Source: Paraburkholderia sp. BL9I2N2 (GTDB lineage: Bacteria > Pseudomonadota > Gammaproteobacteria > Burkholderiales > Burkholderiaceae). From it: a stretch of DNA of 64,000 nucleotides. Positions 27,366 through 36,344 of the stretch are shown piece by piece (the first letter of the stretch is position 1; each line of letters starts with the position of its first letter). The position numbers and the translations under genes are program-made. The notes beneath the pieces were generated by a model. That model was not told where the DNA came from. It searched no databases and saw only the letters and a program-made list of their open reading frames with translations. The stretch spans positions 1,302,001-1,366,000 of the forward strand of contig NZ_SMGP01000001.1 in NCBI RefSeq assembly GCF_004339745.1, written 5' to 3'.

Positions 27366-27997
27366 CGGAGGCACTGTCATTGCTGTGTTGGGCGAACTTG
27401 GATGGACTTGAGTGGCAGGTTAGTCTGTCGTGCCAAAGGTGGATCGCGCCTTGGACGTTGACCCGCAACGGAACAAATGGTTCAAGGCGTCTTTTTTGCG
27501 ATCTGTCGAAGGGGTGTCAAGGTACTTTCCTAAGACGATCGTGCCATATTCGTCGATCCACCTGCTCTACGGACTATCGTTCGCGTTCCACACCAACCGC
27601 GGCGCGCCGGCTGGCCGTTGCGTTGACGGAACTCGATCGAGTTTTTTGGATTTGCTCGTCTACGCCCCGGAAGACAGCCATTACTCGGTGTCGACGCGGT
27701 TACAACCGGCTTTCTGTGCCGCTTCGAATCCCATTAGAGGGCTTGCGGCGATCGATACTGGATTGGCCGCAGAGTTATCAATCCACGAGATTCTTGCTTG
27801 AATGAAGGCGACTTCGGTGAATGCTGTCCATCCGCCACTAGCCATACAATTGCATACGTGCCAGCTGTACTCATGAAGGACTTGTGTCTTCGCGATTTAT
27901 ACAATGCCTGTTTGAGCCGGCGGCTACCTGCCGGCACGACGCGTTGTTGTCAGCGCAACACGTTGCCGTCGACGAACAGACATTGGCTGCCACCCGT
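27366..27997. other. Region without a supported gene between porin and Lrp gene
   Basis: Plus-strand open frames of 120-140 codons exist (about 27380-27805) but show no family motifs, no good ribosome site and no typical start. They may be remnants. A GC-rich inverted sequence (GCCGGCGGCTACCTGCCGGC) near 27918 lies just beyond the Lrp stop and could help end its transcript. Confidence 0.4.
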
Positions 27998-28537
27998 TTA
28001 AGTCCACTCCTGAGGTACTTCGTCGCCGCTCGAAAGTGTGAGGCCTGGAGTCGGCAGCGGCAACGCCGTCTTGTAACGCACTTGCTTCAGCGCGAAGCTG
28101 GATCGGATGTTCGATACGCCGGGTATTTTCGTCAGCCATTGCACGATGAAGTGCTCGAGGCTCTGCATATCGCGCACGACAACTCGCAGCAGATAATCGG
28201 CATCGCCAGTCATCAGATAGCACTCCATCACCTCGGGCCGGTCAGCGATCTCTCTTTCGAAGCAGCGTAACGCGTCTTCTACCTGTTGCTCGAGCCTGAC
28301 CTGAATGAACACGTTGATACGCAACCCTAGCGCGCCAGCGTCGAGGAGAGTGACGTGTTGCCGGAACAAACCGAGCTTTTCGAGAGCGCGTACGCGATTG
28401 AAGCAGGGGGTAGGCGACAGATTGACCGCGCGCGCAAGGTCAGCATTAGTGATGCGCGCATTGTCCTGCAACTCGCGCAGGATCGCGATGTCGGTGCGGT
28501 CCAAACGACGCGAGGAGAGCTTAGTTTCGGAGGTCAT
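27998..28537 (-). CDS. Lrp/AsnC-family transcriptional regulator
   Basis: The 179-residue protein has an N-terminal helix-turn-helix ([38 protein letters not shown], residues 13-55). The C-terminal RAM ligand-binding domain follows ([30 protein letters not shown], residues 90-150). It is transcribed divergently from the 2-oxoacid dehydrogenase operon with 192 bp between starts, so it very probably controls that operon and itself. An Lrp-like regulator beside an AceE-type E1 is also known for the mdeR/mdeB methionine-catabolism locus of Pseudomonas. The effector is likely a branched-chain or sulfur amino acid, by analogy only. Confidence 0.9.
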   Translation of the reverse strand: MTSETKLSSRRLDRTDIAILRELQDNARITNADLARAVNLSPTPCFNRVRALEKLGLFRQHVTLLDAGALGLRINVFIQVRLEQQVEDALRCFEREIADRPEVMECYLMTGDADYLLRVVVRDMQSLEHFIVQWLTKIPGVSNIRSSFALKQVRYKTALPLPTPGLTLSSGDEVPQEWT

Positions 28538-28729
28538 GGTATGGAAATCTCATGCGAGGCAGCATTGCAAGAATTTATACCCTATCTGCAGCTGAGACGA
28601 TCAAGAAAATAGACGCACATTTTGTGAGCGCGTAGCTAAGCTCTCTGTCACACCGTCGAACTGCAGGGTTCGATTGCCACGATCCTCACGAGTTTCACGA
28701 ATTTACACCCAGTTCAGCCTGGAGTCGCC
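28538..28729. promoter_or_regulatory. Divergent regulatory region between the Lrp and E1 genes
   Basis: This 192-bp space holds the outward promoters of both genes and most likely the Lrp-family binding sites. It is AT-rich around 28560-28630. I do not see a confident -35/-10 pair or a defined operator. Confidence 0.5.
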
Positions 28730-31444
28730 ATGACCGATTTATCTAGCGGTGTTCAGCCGGTTCTCGCCCTTACTCAAACTCGTATCGACAGCGACCCGCA
28801 GGAGACTGCCGAGTGGCTCGCTGCACTGGATGGCGTGGTGGAGCATGTTGGGCTCGAGCGTGCCCAGTATGTTTTCGACCGCCTAGCCGCGCACGCGTTG
28901 TCAAGCGGCATTGCAACGGCGCGTGCGAACGTCACGCCCTACGCCAATACCATCCCGGTCGATCAACAGCCGCCGTTTCCGGGCGATGTCGATACCGAGG
29001 AGCGACTGGCCGCCGCGTTACGCTGGAATGCGCTAGCGATGGTTGTGCGGGCGAACCGCGCGTACGGCGAACTCGGCGGACACATCGCGAGCTATGCATC
29101 GGCAGCAGATCTGTTCGAAGTCGGTTTCAATCATTTCTTTCACGGTGCGAATGATGCTCATGGTGGCGACCTCGTCTACTTCCAGCCGCATTCGTCGCCG
29201 GGTGTGTATGCGCGGGCTTTTCTTGAGGGCTTCCTTAGCGAGGAACATCTTGAGCACTACCGTCGCGAGATCTCGGGCCCAGGCTTATGTTCTTATCCAC
29301 ATCCTTGGCTGATGCCCAATTTCTGGCAGTTTCCGACGGGCTCGATGGGCATCGGACCAATCAACTCTATTTACCAGGCGCGCTTCATGCGTTACCTAGA
29401 GAATCGCAGCCTGCTGAAGACTGAAGGTCGCACGGTATGGGGCTTTTTCGGCGACGGCGAGATGGACGAGCCAGAATCGATCGGCGCATTGTCGCTCGCG
29501 GCACGCGAGGGGCTCGACAACCTGGTTTTCGTGATCAATTGCAATCTGCAGCGACTGGACGGGCCCGTGCGAAGTAATGGTCGCATCATCGACGAGCTCG
29601 AAGCGCAATTTACGGGCGCGGGATGGAACGTCATCAAGGTCGTGTGGGGCTCCGACTGGGATGGCCTTTTCGCACGCGATCGCACGGGCGCCTTGTTACG
29701 CGCATTTGCGCATACCGTCGATGGACAGTTTCAGACCTTCTCAGCCAACGATGGCCCCTACAACCGCGAGCGCTTCTTCGGACAGAACGATGAATTAGCC
29801 GCGCTCGCCGCGCATCTGAGCAACGACGACATCGACCGCTTGCGGCGGGGCGGCCATGACGTGCGCAAGCTGTATGCGGCGTACGACAAGGCACTGAAGC
29901 ATAGTGGCCAGCCCACGGTCATCCTCGCGAAGACCATGAAGGGCTTCGGCATGGGCTCGATCGGCCAGGGGCGTATGACGACGCACCAGCAGAAGAAGCT
30001 CGACGTCGAACAGTTGAAAGAGTTTCGCGACCGGTTCCGTTTGCCTCTTTCCGACGAGGACGTCGAGGACCTGCGGTTCTATAAGCCCGCGGATAGCAGT
30101 CCGGAAATGCGGTATCTGCATGCCCGACGAGCTGCACTCGGCGGGTATCTGCCCCGGAGGCGAACAACCGCGTCACAGACGCTGACCGTGCCGCCAATGT
30201 CAGCCTGGGGGCAATTCGCGCTGGAAGCCAACGGTAAAGAGATGTCTACGACGATGGCGATAGTGCGGATGCTCGGCAGCCTTTTGAAAGACGCGTCGCT
30301 CGGCTCACGCATTGTCCCCGTCGTCGCCGACGAAGCACGTACGTTCGGTATGGCGAATCTGTTCCGCCAGGTTGGGATCTATTCGCCACTTGGGCAACTG
30401 TACGAGCCGGAAGACATGGGCTCGATGCTTTACTACCGGGAAGATACCGGCGGCCAGATACTGGAAGAGGGTATCTCGGAGGCTGGCGCTGTGTCGTCGT
30501 GGGTCGCGGCGGCAACTTCATACAGCGTGCACGATCTTCCGATGCTGCCTTTCTACATCTATTACTCGATGTTCGGCTTTCAGCGCATCGGCGATCTGAT
30601 CTGGGCTGCCGCAGACCAGCGTGCGCGCGGCTTCCTGATTGGCGCGACGGCGGGCAAGACGACACTCGGTGGCGAGGGTTTGCAGCATCAGGACGGCACG
30701 AGCCATCTGGCGGCTTCGACGGTGCCGAACTGCCGCGCCTACGATCCCGCATTCGCATACGAGGTGGCCATGATCGTCGACGAAGGCATGCGCGAGATGA
30801 TCGAACGTCAGCGTGACGTGTTCTATTACCTGACCGTGACGAACGAAAACTATGCGCAGGCTTCGCTCCCCAGTGCACCCATCGAAAGCGTTCGCGAGGG
30901 CTTGCTCAAGGGGATGTATCCGCTTGACGCGGCATCGCTCGAACGGGCCGAGGTCCAGTTGCTCGGCTCGGGTGCAATTCTGGGTGAAGTGCAGGCGGCG
31001 GCGCGCATCCTTAAGGAAGACTGGAATATTGAAGCATCGGTGTGGAGCGTGACAAGCTTTACCGAGTTGCATCGAGACGGCGCCGCAGCCGTGCGCATCG
31101 AGCGTTTGTTCGTGGAGGATCAGAGCACATCTTCGTATGTGACGTCCGCACTGTCTACCTCGCACGGACCCGTGATAGCGGCGACAGACTATGTACGCGC
31201 CGTGCCAGAACTCATCCGCGCATACGTGCCTCGCCGCTACGTGACGCTCGGTACGGATGGCTTTGGGCGCAGTGACACCCGTGCGGCGTTGCGAGCCTTC
31301 TTCGAAGTCGATCGGAATTCGATCGCGACTGCTGCGTTGAAAGCGCTTGCGGACGACGGTGCAATCTCGGCCGATATCGTTAGACAGGCCGTTGATCGCT
31401 ATGGCAAGCGAGACGAGCACAGAGCCGCGCCGTGGCAACGGTGA
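28730..31444 (+). CDS. aceE: Pyruvate dehydrogenase E1 component, homodimeric type (AceE/MdeB-like)
   Basis: The 904-residue enzyme decarboxylates a 2-oxoacid with thiamine diphosphate and acetylates (or acylates) the lipoyl group of E2. Seen are SPGVYARAFLEGFLSEEHL near residue 163, the ThDP motif GDGEMDEPESIGAL ... NCNLQRLDGPVRSN (near 245-285), TMKGFGMGSIGQG near 405 and the transketolase pyrimidine domain (VVADEARTFGMANLFRQ near 530). Length is typical of AceE. It heads an operon with E2 and E3 genes and looks like a second copy, since a Lrp regulator and an acetolactate synthase accompany it. 2-Oxobutyrate is a possible substrate, as for MdeB. Confidence 0.95.
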   Translation: MTDLSSGVQPVLALTQTRIDSDPQETAEWLAALDGVVEHVGLERAQYVFDRLAAHALSSGIATARANVTPYANTIPVDQQPPFPGDVDTEERLAAALRWNALAMVVRANRAYGELGGHIASYASAADLFEVGFNHFFHGANDAHGGDLVYFQPHSSPGVYARAFLEGFLSEEHLEHYRREISGPGLCSYPHPWLMPNFWQFPTGSMGIGPINSIYQARFMRYLENRSLLKTEGRTVWGFFGDGEMDEPESIGALSLAAREGLDNLVFVINCNLQRLDGPVRSNGRIIDELEAQFTGAGWNVIKVVWGSDWDGLFARDRTGALLRAFAHTVDGQFQTFSANDGPYNRERFFGQNDELAALAAHLSNDDIDRLRRGGHDVRKLYAAYDKALKHSGQPTVILAKTMKGFGMGSIGQGRMTTHQQKKLDVEQLKEFRDRFRLPLSDEDVEDLRFYKPADSSPEMRYLHARRAALGGYLPRRRTTASQTLTVPPMSAWGQFALEANGKEMSTTMAIVRMLGSLLKDASLGSRIVPVVADEARTFGMANLFRQVGIYSPLGQLYEPEDMGSMLYYREDTGGQILEEGISEAGAVSSWVAAATSYSVHDLPMLPFYIYYSMFGFQRIGDLIWAAADQRARGFLIGATAGKTTLGGEGLQHQDGTSHLAASTVPNCRAYDPAFAYEVAMIVDEGMREMIERQRDVFYYLTVTNENYAQASLPSAPIESVREGLLKGMYPLDAASLERAEVQLLGSGAILGEVQAAARILKEDWNIEASVWSVTSFTELHRDGAAAVRIERLFVEDQSTSSYVTSALSTSHGPVIAATDYVRAVPELIRAYVPRRYVTLGTDGFGRSDTRAALRAFFEVDRNSIATAALKALADDGAISADIVRQAVDRYGKRDEHRAAPWQR

Positions 31445-31466
31445 TCCGCACTACGTGGAGCTAAAA

Positions 31467-33023
31467 ATGAAGATTGCGGGTTCGGAGATACAACAGGTCG
31501 CTAAGGCAGATCCTTCCGGTGCGTCGGGCAAAGACGTCCATGCATCGGGAGCACAGATTGTCATATCCGTATTGCGTGAAGAGGGGGTTGATACGGTTTG
31601 GGGATATCCGGGCGGTGCCGTCCTGCCGCTTTACGATGCGCTCCAGGAAACTGTCGATATCACGCATTTACTGGTTCGCCATGAACAGGCCGCCGTGCAC
31701 GCAGCAGATGGCTTTTCGCGTGCAACGGGAAAGGTGGGTGTTGCGCTGGTGACGTCGGGGCCGGGCGTGACGAACGCGGTGACGGGCATTGCTACCGCCT
31801 ATTTTGATTCGATTCCGATGGTGGTGATCTCCGGCAATGTTCCCACACACTGTATAGGAACCGATGCGTTTCAGGAGTGCGATGCTGTCGGGATCACACG
31901 GTCGATCGTGAAGCACAACTTTCTGGTGCTGGACGTCTTACAACTTGCGAGGACATTAAAGAGCGCATTTCACATCGCCCGCACCGGGCGTCCCGGACCT
32001 GTATTGGTCGATATCCCCAAGGACGTACTTCAGGGGAAGACGCCATTGTGCATCCCTGAAACGGTTTCCTTGCGATCCTATCGCCCGCGTATGGATCCTC
32101 ATATCGGGCAGGTGCGCCGCGCTGCCCACGCGCTCGCGCGCGCACGCAGGCCGTGCATTTTCGTGGGCGGCGGCGCGGTCGCCTCCGGTGCAAGCGACGA
32201 AATCGCGGAACTCGCGCATCGACTTGATTCACCGGTGACAAACACGTTAATGGCGCTCGGCGCGTTTCCCGGCTCAGACAGCAGATGCTTAGGGATGCCG
32301 GGACTGCATGGTACGTACGAAGCCAACATGGCGATGCAGCATTGTGATGTGTTGATTGCGCTCGGGGCGAGATTCGATGACCGGGTCATTGGGAATACCA
32401 GAGACTTCCGGTCGGACGGAAGGACGATTGTTCATGTTGATATCGACCCCGCGACCATAGACAAGCGAGTGCAGGTTGACATTCCGATCGTAGGAGACGT
32501 CAAGACTGTGGCGCAGGCGATTCTGACCTTGCTCGAAGAGCAGCGTATCAATGCTGAAAATCGCAGTGATTGGTGGCATCAGATAGGGACCTGGCGGGAG
32601 AAGCGTTGCCTGGCTTACGAACCGGACGTCAACGTAATCAAGCCGCAGTATGTCATCCAACGCCTCTGGGAAGCGACTGGGGGGGATGCCTTTGTTTGCT
32701 CCGACGTCGGGCAGCATCAGATGTGGGCCGCACAACTGTATGAATTCGACAAGCCTCGTCGATGGATCAACTCGGGCGGCCTGGGAACGATGGGAGTGGG
32801 CCTGCCTTACGCCATGGGAGTGAAACGTGCGTTTCCGGATGCGGATGTCGTTGCAGTGACAGGCGACGGGTCAATCCAGATGTGCATCCAGGAGTTGTCG
32901 ACCTGCAAGCAGTACGACCTCGGGGTCAAAATCGTTTCGCTCAACAATGGCTGTCTTGGCATGGTGCGGCAACTGCAGCATGTGAGTTATGGCGACCGGT
33001 ACTCCCATTCATACATGGACGCG
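31467..33023 (+). pseudogene. ilvB: Acetolactate synthase large subunit, 5' part (interrupted by IS3)
   Basis: ATG 31467 follows the E1 stop by 22 nt; the frame is also open further upstream. The 519 residues before the insertion include GYPGGAVLPLYDAL, the catalytic Glu in VRHEQAAVHAADGFSRATG, VTSGPGVTNAVTGIATAY, GARFDDRV and the ThDP site GDGSIQMCIQELST...LNNGCLGMVRQ. At 33024 an IS3-family element replaces the next codon with TGA. The last 73 residues continue after the element at 34310. The enzyme would condense pyruvate with pyruvate or 2-oxobutyrate. As it stands it lacks the C-terminal end and is probably inactive. No small regulatory subunit gene is nearby. Confidence 0.93.
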
Positions 33024-33065
33024 TGACGTTGCCCGCGAATTTCGGATCCCTTAACTGAGCGGAGA

Positions 33066-33956
33066 TTATGCCACCCGTTGGTTCTGGGCGGCGTGCCAGT
33101 CCTGCTCGAATTGCATCGGGCTGACGTAGCCCAACGTCGAGTGCAAGCGCGAATGATTGTAGAAGCTCAACCAGTCGATTACCTCGTCCATCGCTTCGCG
33201 ACGCGTTGCGAAGCGCTGGCCAAGGATGCGTGCTCGCTTGAGCGATCCCCACAGGCTTTCGGTCGGCGCGTTGTCCCAACAATTTCCTCGACGGCTCATC
33301 GAGCTGCGCATGCCGTAGCCCTTAAGCAGGTCCTGGAAGTCATGACTGCAATACTGGCTACCCCTGTCGCTATGGACGATCAGGCCCGCTTCCGGCCGGC
33401 GGCGAAACCACGCCATACGCAGCGCGTCAGACACCAGCTCCGTGCGCATGTGTGGCTGCATCGACCAACCCACCACCTGACGGCTGAACAGGTCGAGGAT
33501 GACCGTCAGGTACAGCCAGCCCTCGTCAGTCCAGAGGTACGTGATGTCCGTACTCCAGGCCTGATCGGGGCGAGCAGGCGAGAAATCGCGTTGCAGCAGG
33601 TTCGGCGCGACCGGCAGGTTGTGGTTGCTGTCGGTGGTGGCCTTGAAGCGGCGTTTGGTCTTCGCCTTGATGCCATGCAGCTTCATGAGCCGCTGGACAC
33701 GATCCTTGCTGACGCGAATGCCCTGGGCAAGCAGCTTCTTCCACACCCGCGGCCAGCCGTACTCGCCTTTGGATTCAGCGTGCACGGCCTTGATGTGGAC
33801 CAGCAGGGCGTCGTTGCTGATACGTCGGCGCGGACGCTCCGTATCGACGTCCCGGGCCTTGCGGGCATGGTAACCGCTGGGGCTGACACCCAGCACCTGG
33901 CAGGTCAGGGAAACCGGCCATTGTCGGCTGTGAAGTTCAATCCAGGCGTACTTCAA
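33066..33956 (-). CDS. IS3-family transposase OrfB (integrase core)
   Basis: The 296-residue product has an HTH_21 segment (YGWPRVWKKLLAQGIRVSKD, near residue 65) and the DDE core: WSTDITYLWTDEGWLYL (Asp, 134), VHSDRGSQYCSHDFQ (Asp, 194) and DNAPTESLWGSLKRARI (Glu, 230). It begins at the end of OrfA with a 4-nt overlap, the usual place for a programmed -1 shift that makes the OrfAB fusion. Intact. Confidence 0.94.
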   Translation of the reverse strand: MKYAWIELHSRQWPVSLTCQVLGVSPSGYHARKARDVDTERPRRRISNDALLVHIKAVHAESKGEYGWPRVWKKLLAQGIRVSKDRVQRLMKLHGIKAKTKRRFKATTDSNHNLPVAPNLLQRDFSPARPDQAWSTDITYLWTDEGWLYLTVILDLFSRQVVGWSMQPHMRTELVSDALRMAWFRRRPEAGLIVHSDRGSQYCSHDFQDLLKGYGMRSSMSRRGNCWDNAPTESLWGSLKRARILGQRFATRREAMDEVIDWLSFYNHSRLHSTLGYVSPMQFEQDWHAAQNQRVA

Positions 33957-34240
33957 TCCGACACCTTTGCGAAGTACGCCGTGGCTTTTTCCAATATGTC
34001 GCGCTCCATCTTCACGCGTGCCAACTCCGCGCGCAGCCGGGCAATCTCCATCTGTTCGGGAGAAACCTGCTTGCCTGCGCCGTTCAGCTTGCCAGCGGCA
34101 TCGGCCTTAACCCAGTTGTGCAGCGTCTTCGGGCTAATGGCTAGTATCTTTGCCACCGCCGCCATGCTCTGGCCGCTGCGGACCATGCGCACGGCTTCTA
34201 TCATGAATTCCTGCGTGTACCGTGCTCTCGGATTACCCAT
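33953..34240 (-). CDS. IS3-family transposase OrfA
   Basis: The 95-residue protein has the Tnp_1 helix-turn-helix (RYTQEFMIEAVRMVRSGQSM, VAKILAISPKTLHNWVK) and a C-terminal leucine-zipper segment (IARLRAELARVKMERDILEK). It lies directly upstream of OrfB in the element and has GGAAGGAAAG as ribosome site. Confidence 0.94.
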   Translation of the reverse strand: MGNPRARYTQEFMIEAVRMVRSGQSMAAVAKILAISPKTLHNWVKADAAGKLNGAGKQVSPEQMEIARLRAELARVKMERDILEKATAYFAKVSD

Positions 34241-34309
34241 CTTTCCTTCCTCCTCGCGTGAGTTTTACACACTCAGCAAGGGATCCATTTTTTACGGGCA
34301 AGCTCAGCG

Positions 34310-34531
34310 TTGCCTGACTTTGTCGCGCTTGCCCGCGCATATGGCCACGTCGGTTTCCGCATCGAGCGCCCGTGCGATGTCGAGCCCGTGTTGCGGGAAG
34401 CACTTGCCATGAAACACCGGACAGTGTTCATGGATTTTGCAATCGACGCATCGGAGAACGTTTGGCCTATGGTTCGATCAGGCGCGGGTTTGACCGAGAT
34501 GCTGATGAATTCAGGCGACCTCGACCGATAG
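34310..34531 (+). pseudogene. ilvB: Acetolactate synthase large subunit, 3' part
   Basis: In phase with the 5' part once the IS is removed, these 73 residues read PDFVALARAYGHVGFRIERP, FMDFAIDASENVWPMV and end GLTEMLMNSGDLDR. This is the normal C-terminus of acetolactate synthase large subunits. No internal stops have accumulated, so the disruption is probably young. Confidence 0.93.
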
Positions 34532-34658
34532 GTCAGTCTGGCCAGGGCTGCGCGAAGCGGTGGTGCCTTGCTGTTTGTTCGGACACTGATGCATTCACGA
34601 GACGTAGTGCAAATCGATCGTTGGGCCGGCTTTGAACCGCCATTGGGAGAATGTTGAG

Positions 34659-36326
34659 GTGCATGTTACAGAGATTAAGGTGCCGGACATCGGGGATTAC
34701 AAGGGCATTCCTGTGATCGAGGTGCTGGTGAAGGCCGGTGATACCGTCGAGAGAGAGCAATCGCTCGTTACGCTGGAATCCGACAAGGCGACCATGGACG
34801 TGCCGAGCTCGGCCGCCGGTGTGGTCAAGGAAGTGAGGGTCAAGGTCGGCGACAACGTATCGGAAGGCTCGCTGATCGTCGTGCTGGACGGCGCTGAAGG
34901 CGGCGCGGCTGCGCCGGCTCCGGCGTCTGCTGCACCGGCGGCGGCCCCGGCCCGGGCCCCGGCGCGCACACCGGCTGGCGCGCCCGTGGCTGCCCCGGCC
35001 GCAAGCGGCGGCGGCCTGCAGGAAGTCAAGGTGCCGGACATCGGGGATTACAAGGGCATTCCTGTGATCGAGGTGCTGGTGAAGGCGGGTGATACCGTCG
35101 AAAAAGAGCAGTGGCTCGTGACCTTGGAATCGGACAAGGCGACGATGGACGTGCCGAGTTCGGCCGCCGGCGTCGTCAAGGAAGTGAAGGTCAAGATCGG
35201 CGATACCGTATCCGAAGGCTCGGTGATCGTCGTGGTGGAAGCCGAAGGTGCTGCCGCAGCTCCCGCCCCGGCGCCCGCAGCTGCACCGAAACAGCAGGCC
35301 GAAAAGCCGTCGGATGCGCCGATTGCGCCGTCGCCCGCTGCGGCTTCGCCGTCGGCGCTCGCGCAGGCGCCGCTGATCCCGGCAGGCGAAGGCGGCACGC
35401 GTCGCACGAGTCACGCTTCGCCGTCGGTACGCAAGTTCGCGCGCGAACTGGGTGTCGACGTGACGCAGGTGCAAGGCACGGGACCGAAGGACCGCATTAC
35501 GCAAGCCGACGTCACTGCCTTTATCAAGGGCGTCATGACGGGTCAGCGCGCAGCGCCGGCCGGTGCAGCCGCGCCTGCGGCGGCTGGCGGCGGGTTGAAT
35601 CTGCTGCCGTGGCCGAAGGTCGACTTCACGAAGTTCGGTCCGGTCGATCCGAAGCCGCTGTCGCGCATCAAGAAGATTTCCGGTGCGAACCTGCATCGCA
35701 ACTGGGTCATGATTCCGCACGTCACGAACAACGACGAAGCGGATATCACCGAACTCGAAGCGCTGCGCGTGCAACTGAACAAGGAAAACGAAAAGGCCGG
35801 CGTGAAGATCACGATGCTGGCATTCGTGATCAAGGCCGTCGTGTCGGCGCTGAAGAAATTCCCGACGTTCAACGCGAGCCTCGACGGCGACAACCTCGTG
35901 TTCAAGCAGTACTACCACGTGGGCTTTGCCGCCGATACGCCGAACGGTCTGGTGGTTCCGGTAATTCGCGACGCGGACAAGAAGGGTCTCGTCGAAATCG
36001 CGAAGGAAATGACGGATCTGTCGAAGGCCGCGCGCGAAGGCAAGCTGAAGCCGGACCAGATGCAAGGCGGCTGCTTCTCGATTTCGTCGCTCGGCGGTAT
36101 TGGCGGCACGAATTTCACGCCGATCATCAATGCGCCCGAAGTCGCGATTCTTGGGCTGTCGCGTGGTGCGATGAAGCCGGTGTGGGACGGCAAGCAGTTC
36201 GTGCCGCGTCTCACGCTGCCGCTGTCGTTATCCTGGGATCACCGAGTCATCGACGGGGCGGAGGCTGGGCGTTTCAATGCGTTTCTGGCGGCGCTGCTTA
36301 GCGATTTCCGTCGCGTGATTCTTTGA
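34659..36326 (+). CDS. aceF: Dihydrolipoyllysine acyltransferase, E2, with two lipoyl domains
   Basis: GTG 34659 is chosen (GGGAGA 8 nt upstream; product begins VHVTEIKVPDIGDYKG). TTG 34632 is an alternative in the same frame. The 555-residue protein has two near-identical lipoyl domains with ESDKATMDVPSSAAG (lipoyl Lys near residues 45 and 160), separated by Ala/Pro-rich linkers. The E3-binding domain (SHASPSVRKFARELGVDV, near 250) and the catalytic acetyltransferase domain follow, the latter ending in SWDHRVIDGAEAGRFNAFL with the active-site His. It forms the core of the dehydrogenase complex encoded here. The upstream synthase insertion could weaken its transcription. Confidence 0.95.
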   Translation: MHVTEIKVPDIGDYKGIPVIEVLVKAGDTVEREQSLVTLESDKATMDVPSSAAGVVKEVRVKVGDNVSEGSLIVVLDGAEGGAAAPAPASAAPAAAPARAPARTPAGAPVAAPAASGGGLQEVKVPDIGDYKGIPVIEVLVKAGDTVEKEQWLVTLESDKATMDVPSSAAGVVKEVKVKIGDTVSEGSVIVVVEAEGAAAAPAPAPAAAPKQQAEKPSDAPIAPSPAAASPSALAQAPLIPAGEGGTRRTSHASPSVRKFARELGVDVTQVQGTGPKDRITQADVTAFIKGVMTGQRAAPAGAAAPAAAGGGLNLLPWPKVDFTKFGPVDPKPLSRIKKISGANLHRNWVMIPHVTNNDEADITELEALRVQLNKENEKAGVKITMLAFVIKAVVSALKKFPTFNASLDGDNLVFKQYYHVGFAADTPNGLVVPVIRDADKKGLVEIAKEMTDLSKAAREGKLKPDQMQGGCFSISSLGGIGGTNFTPIINAPEVAILGLSRGAMKPVWDGKQFVPRLTLPLSLSWDHRVIDGAEAGRFNAFLAALLSDFRRVIL

Positions 36327-36344
36327 GCGAGAGGTGGATTGTTC

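Larger units (their letters stand above)
33024..34306 (-). mobile_element. IS3-family insertion sequence inside the acetolactate synthase gene
   Basis: The 1283-bp element begins TGACGTTGCCCG and ends CGGGCAAGCTCA. The two ends are imperfect inverted repeats that also share GGATCCCTT further in. A 3-bp target duplication, GCG, is present at 33021-33023 and 34307-34309. Both transposase frames are intact on the minus strand. Removing the element and one GCG restores the synthase reading SHSYMDALPDFVALARAYGH. Confidence 0.95.

Noticed and set aside
27380..27805. Two overlapping frames of 120-140 codons between the porin and Lrp genes
   Set aside because: No recognisable family, no convincing ribosome site, unusual composition.
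33078..34412. 444-codon plus-strand frame across the IS3 element
   Set aside because: Antisense to OrfA and OrfB, composition typical of a shadow, no ribosome site or motifs.
34533..36065. 510-codon minus-strand frame opposite the E2 gene
   Set aside because: His/Arg-rich antisense shadow of the repetitive lipoyl and linker codons; its internal repeats mirror the lipoyl repeats.
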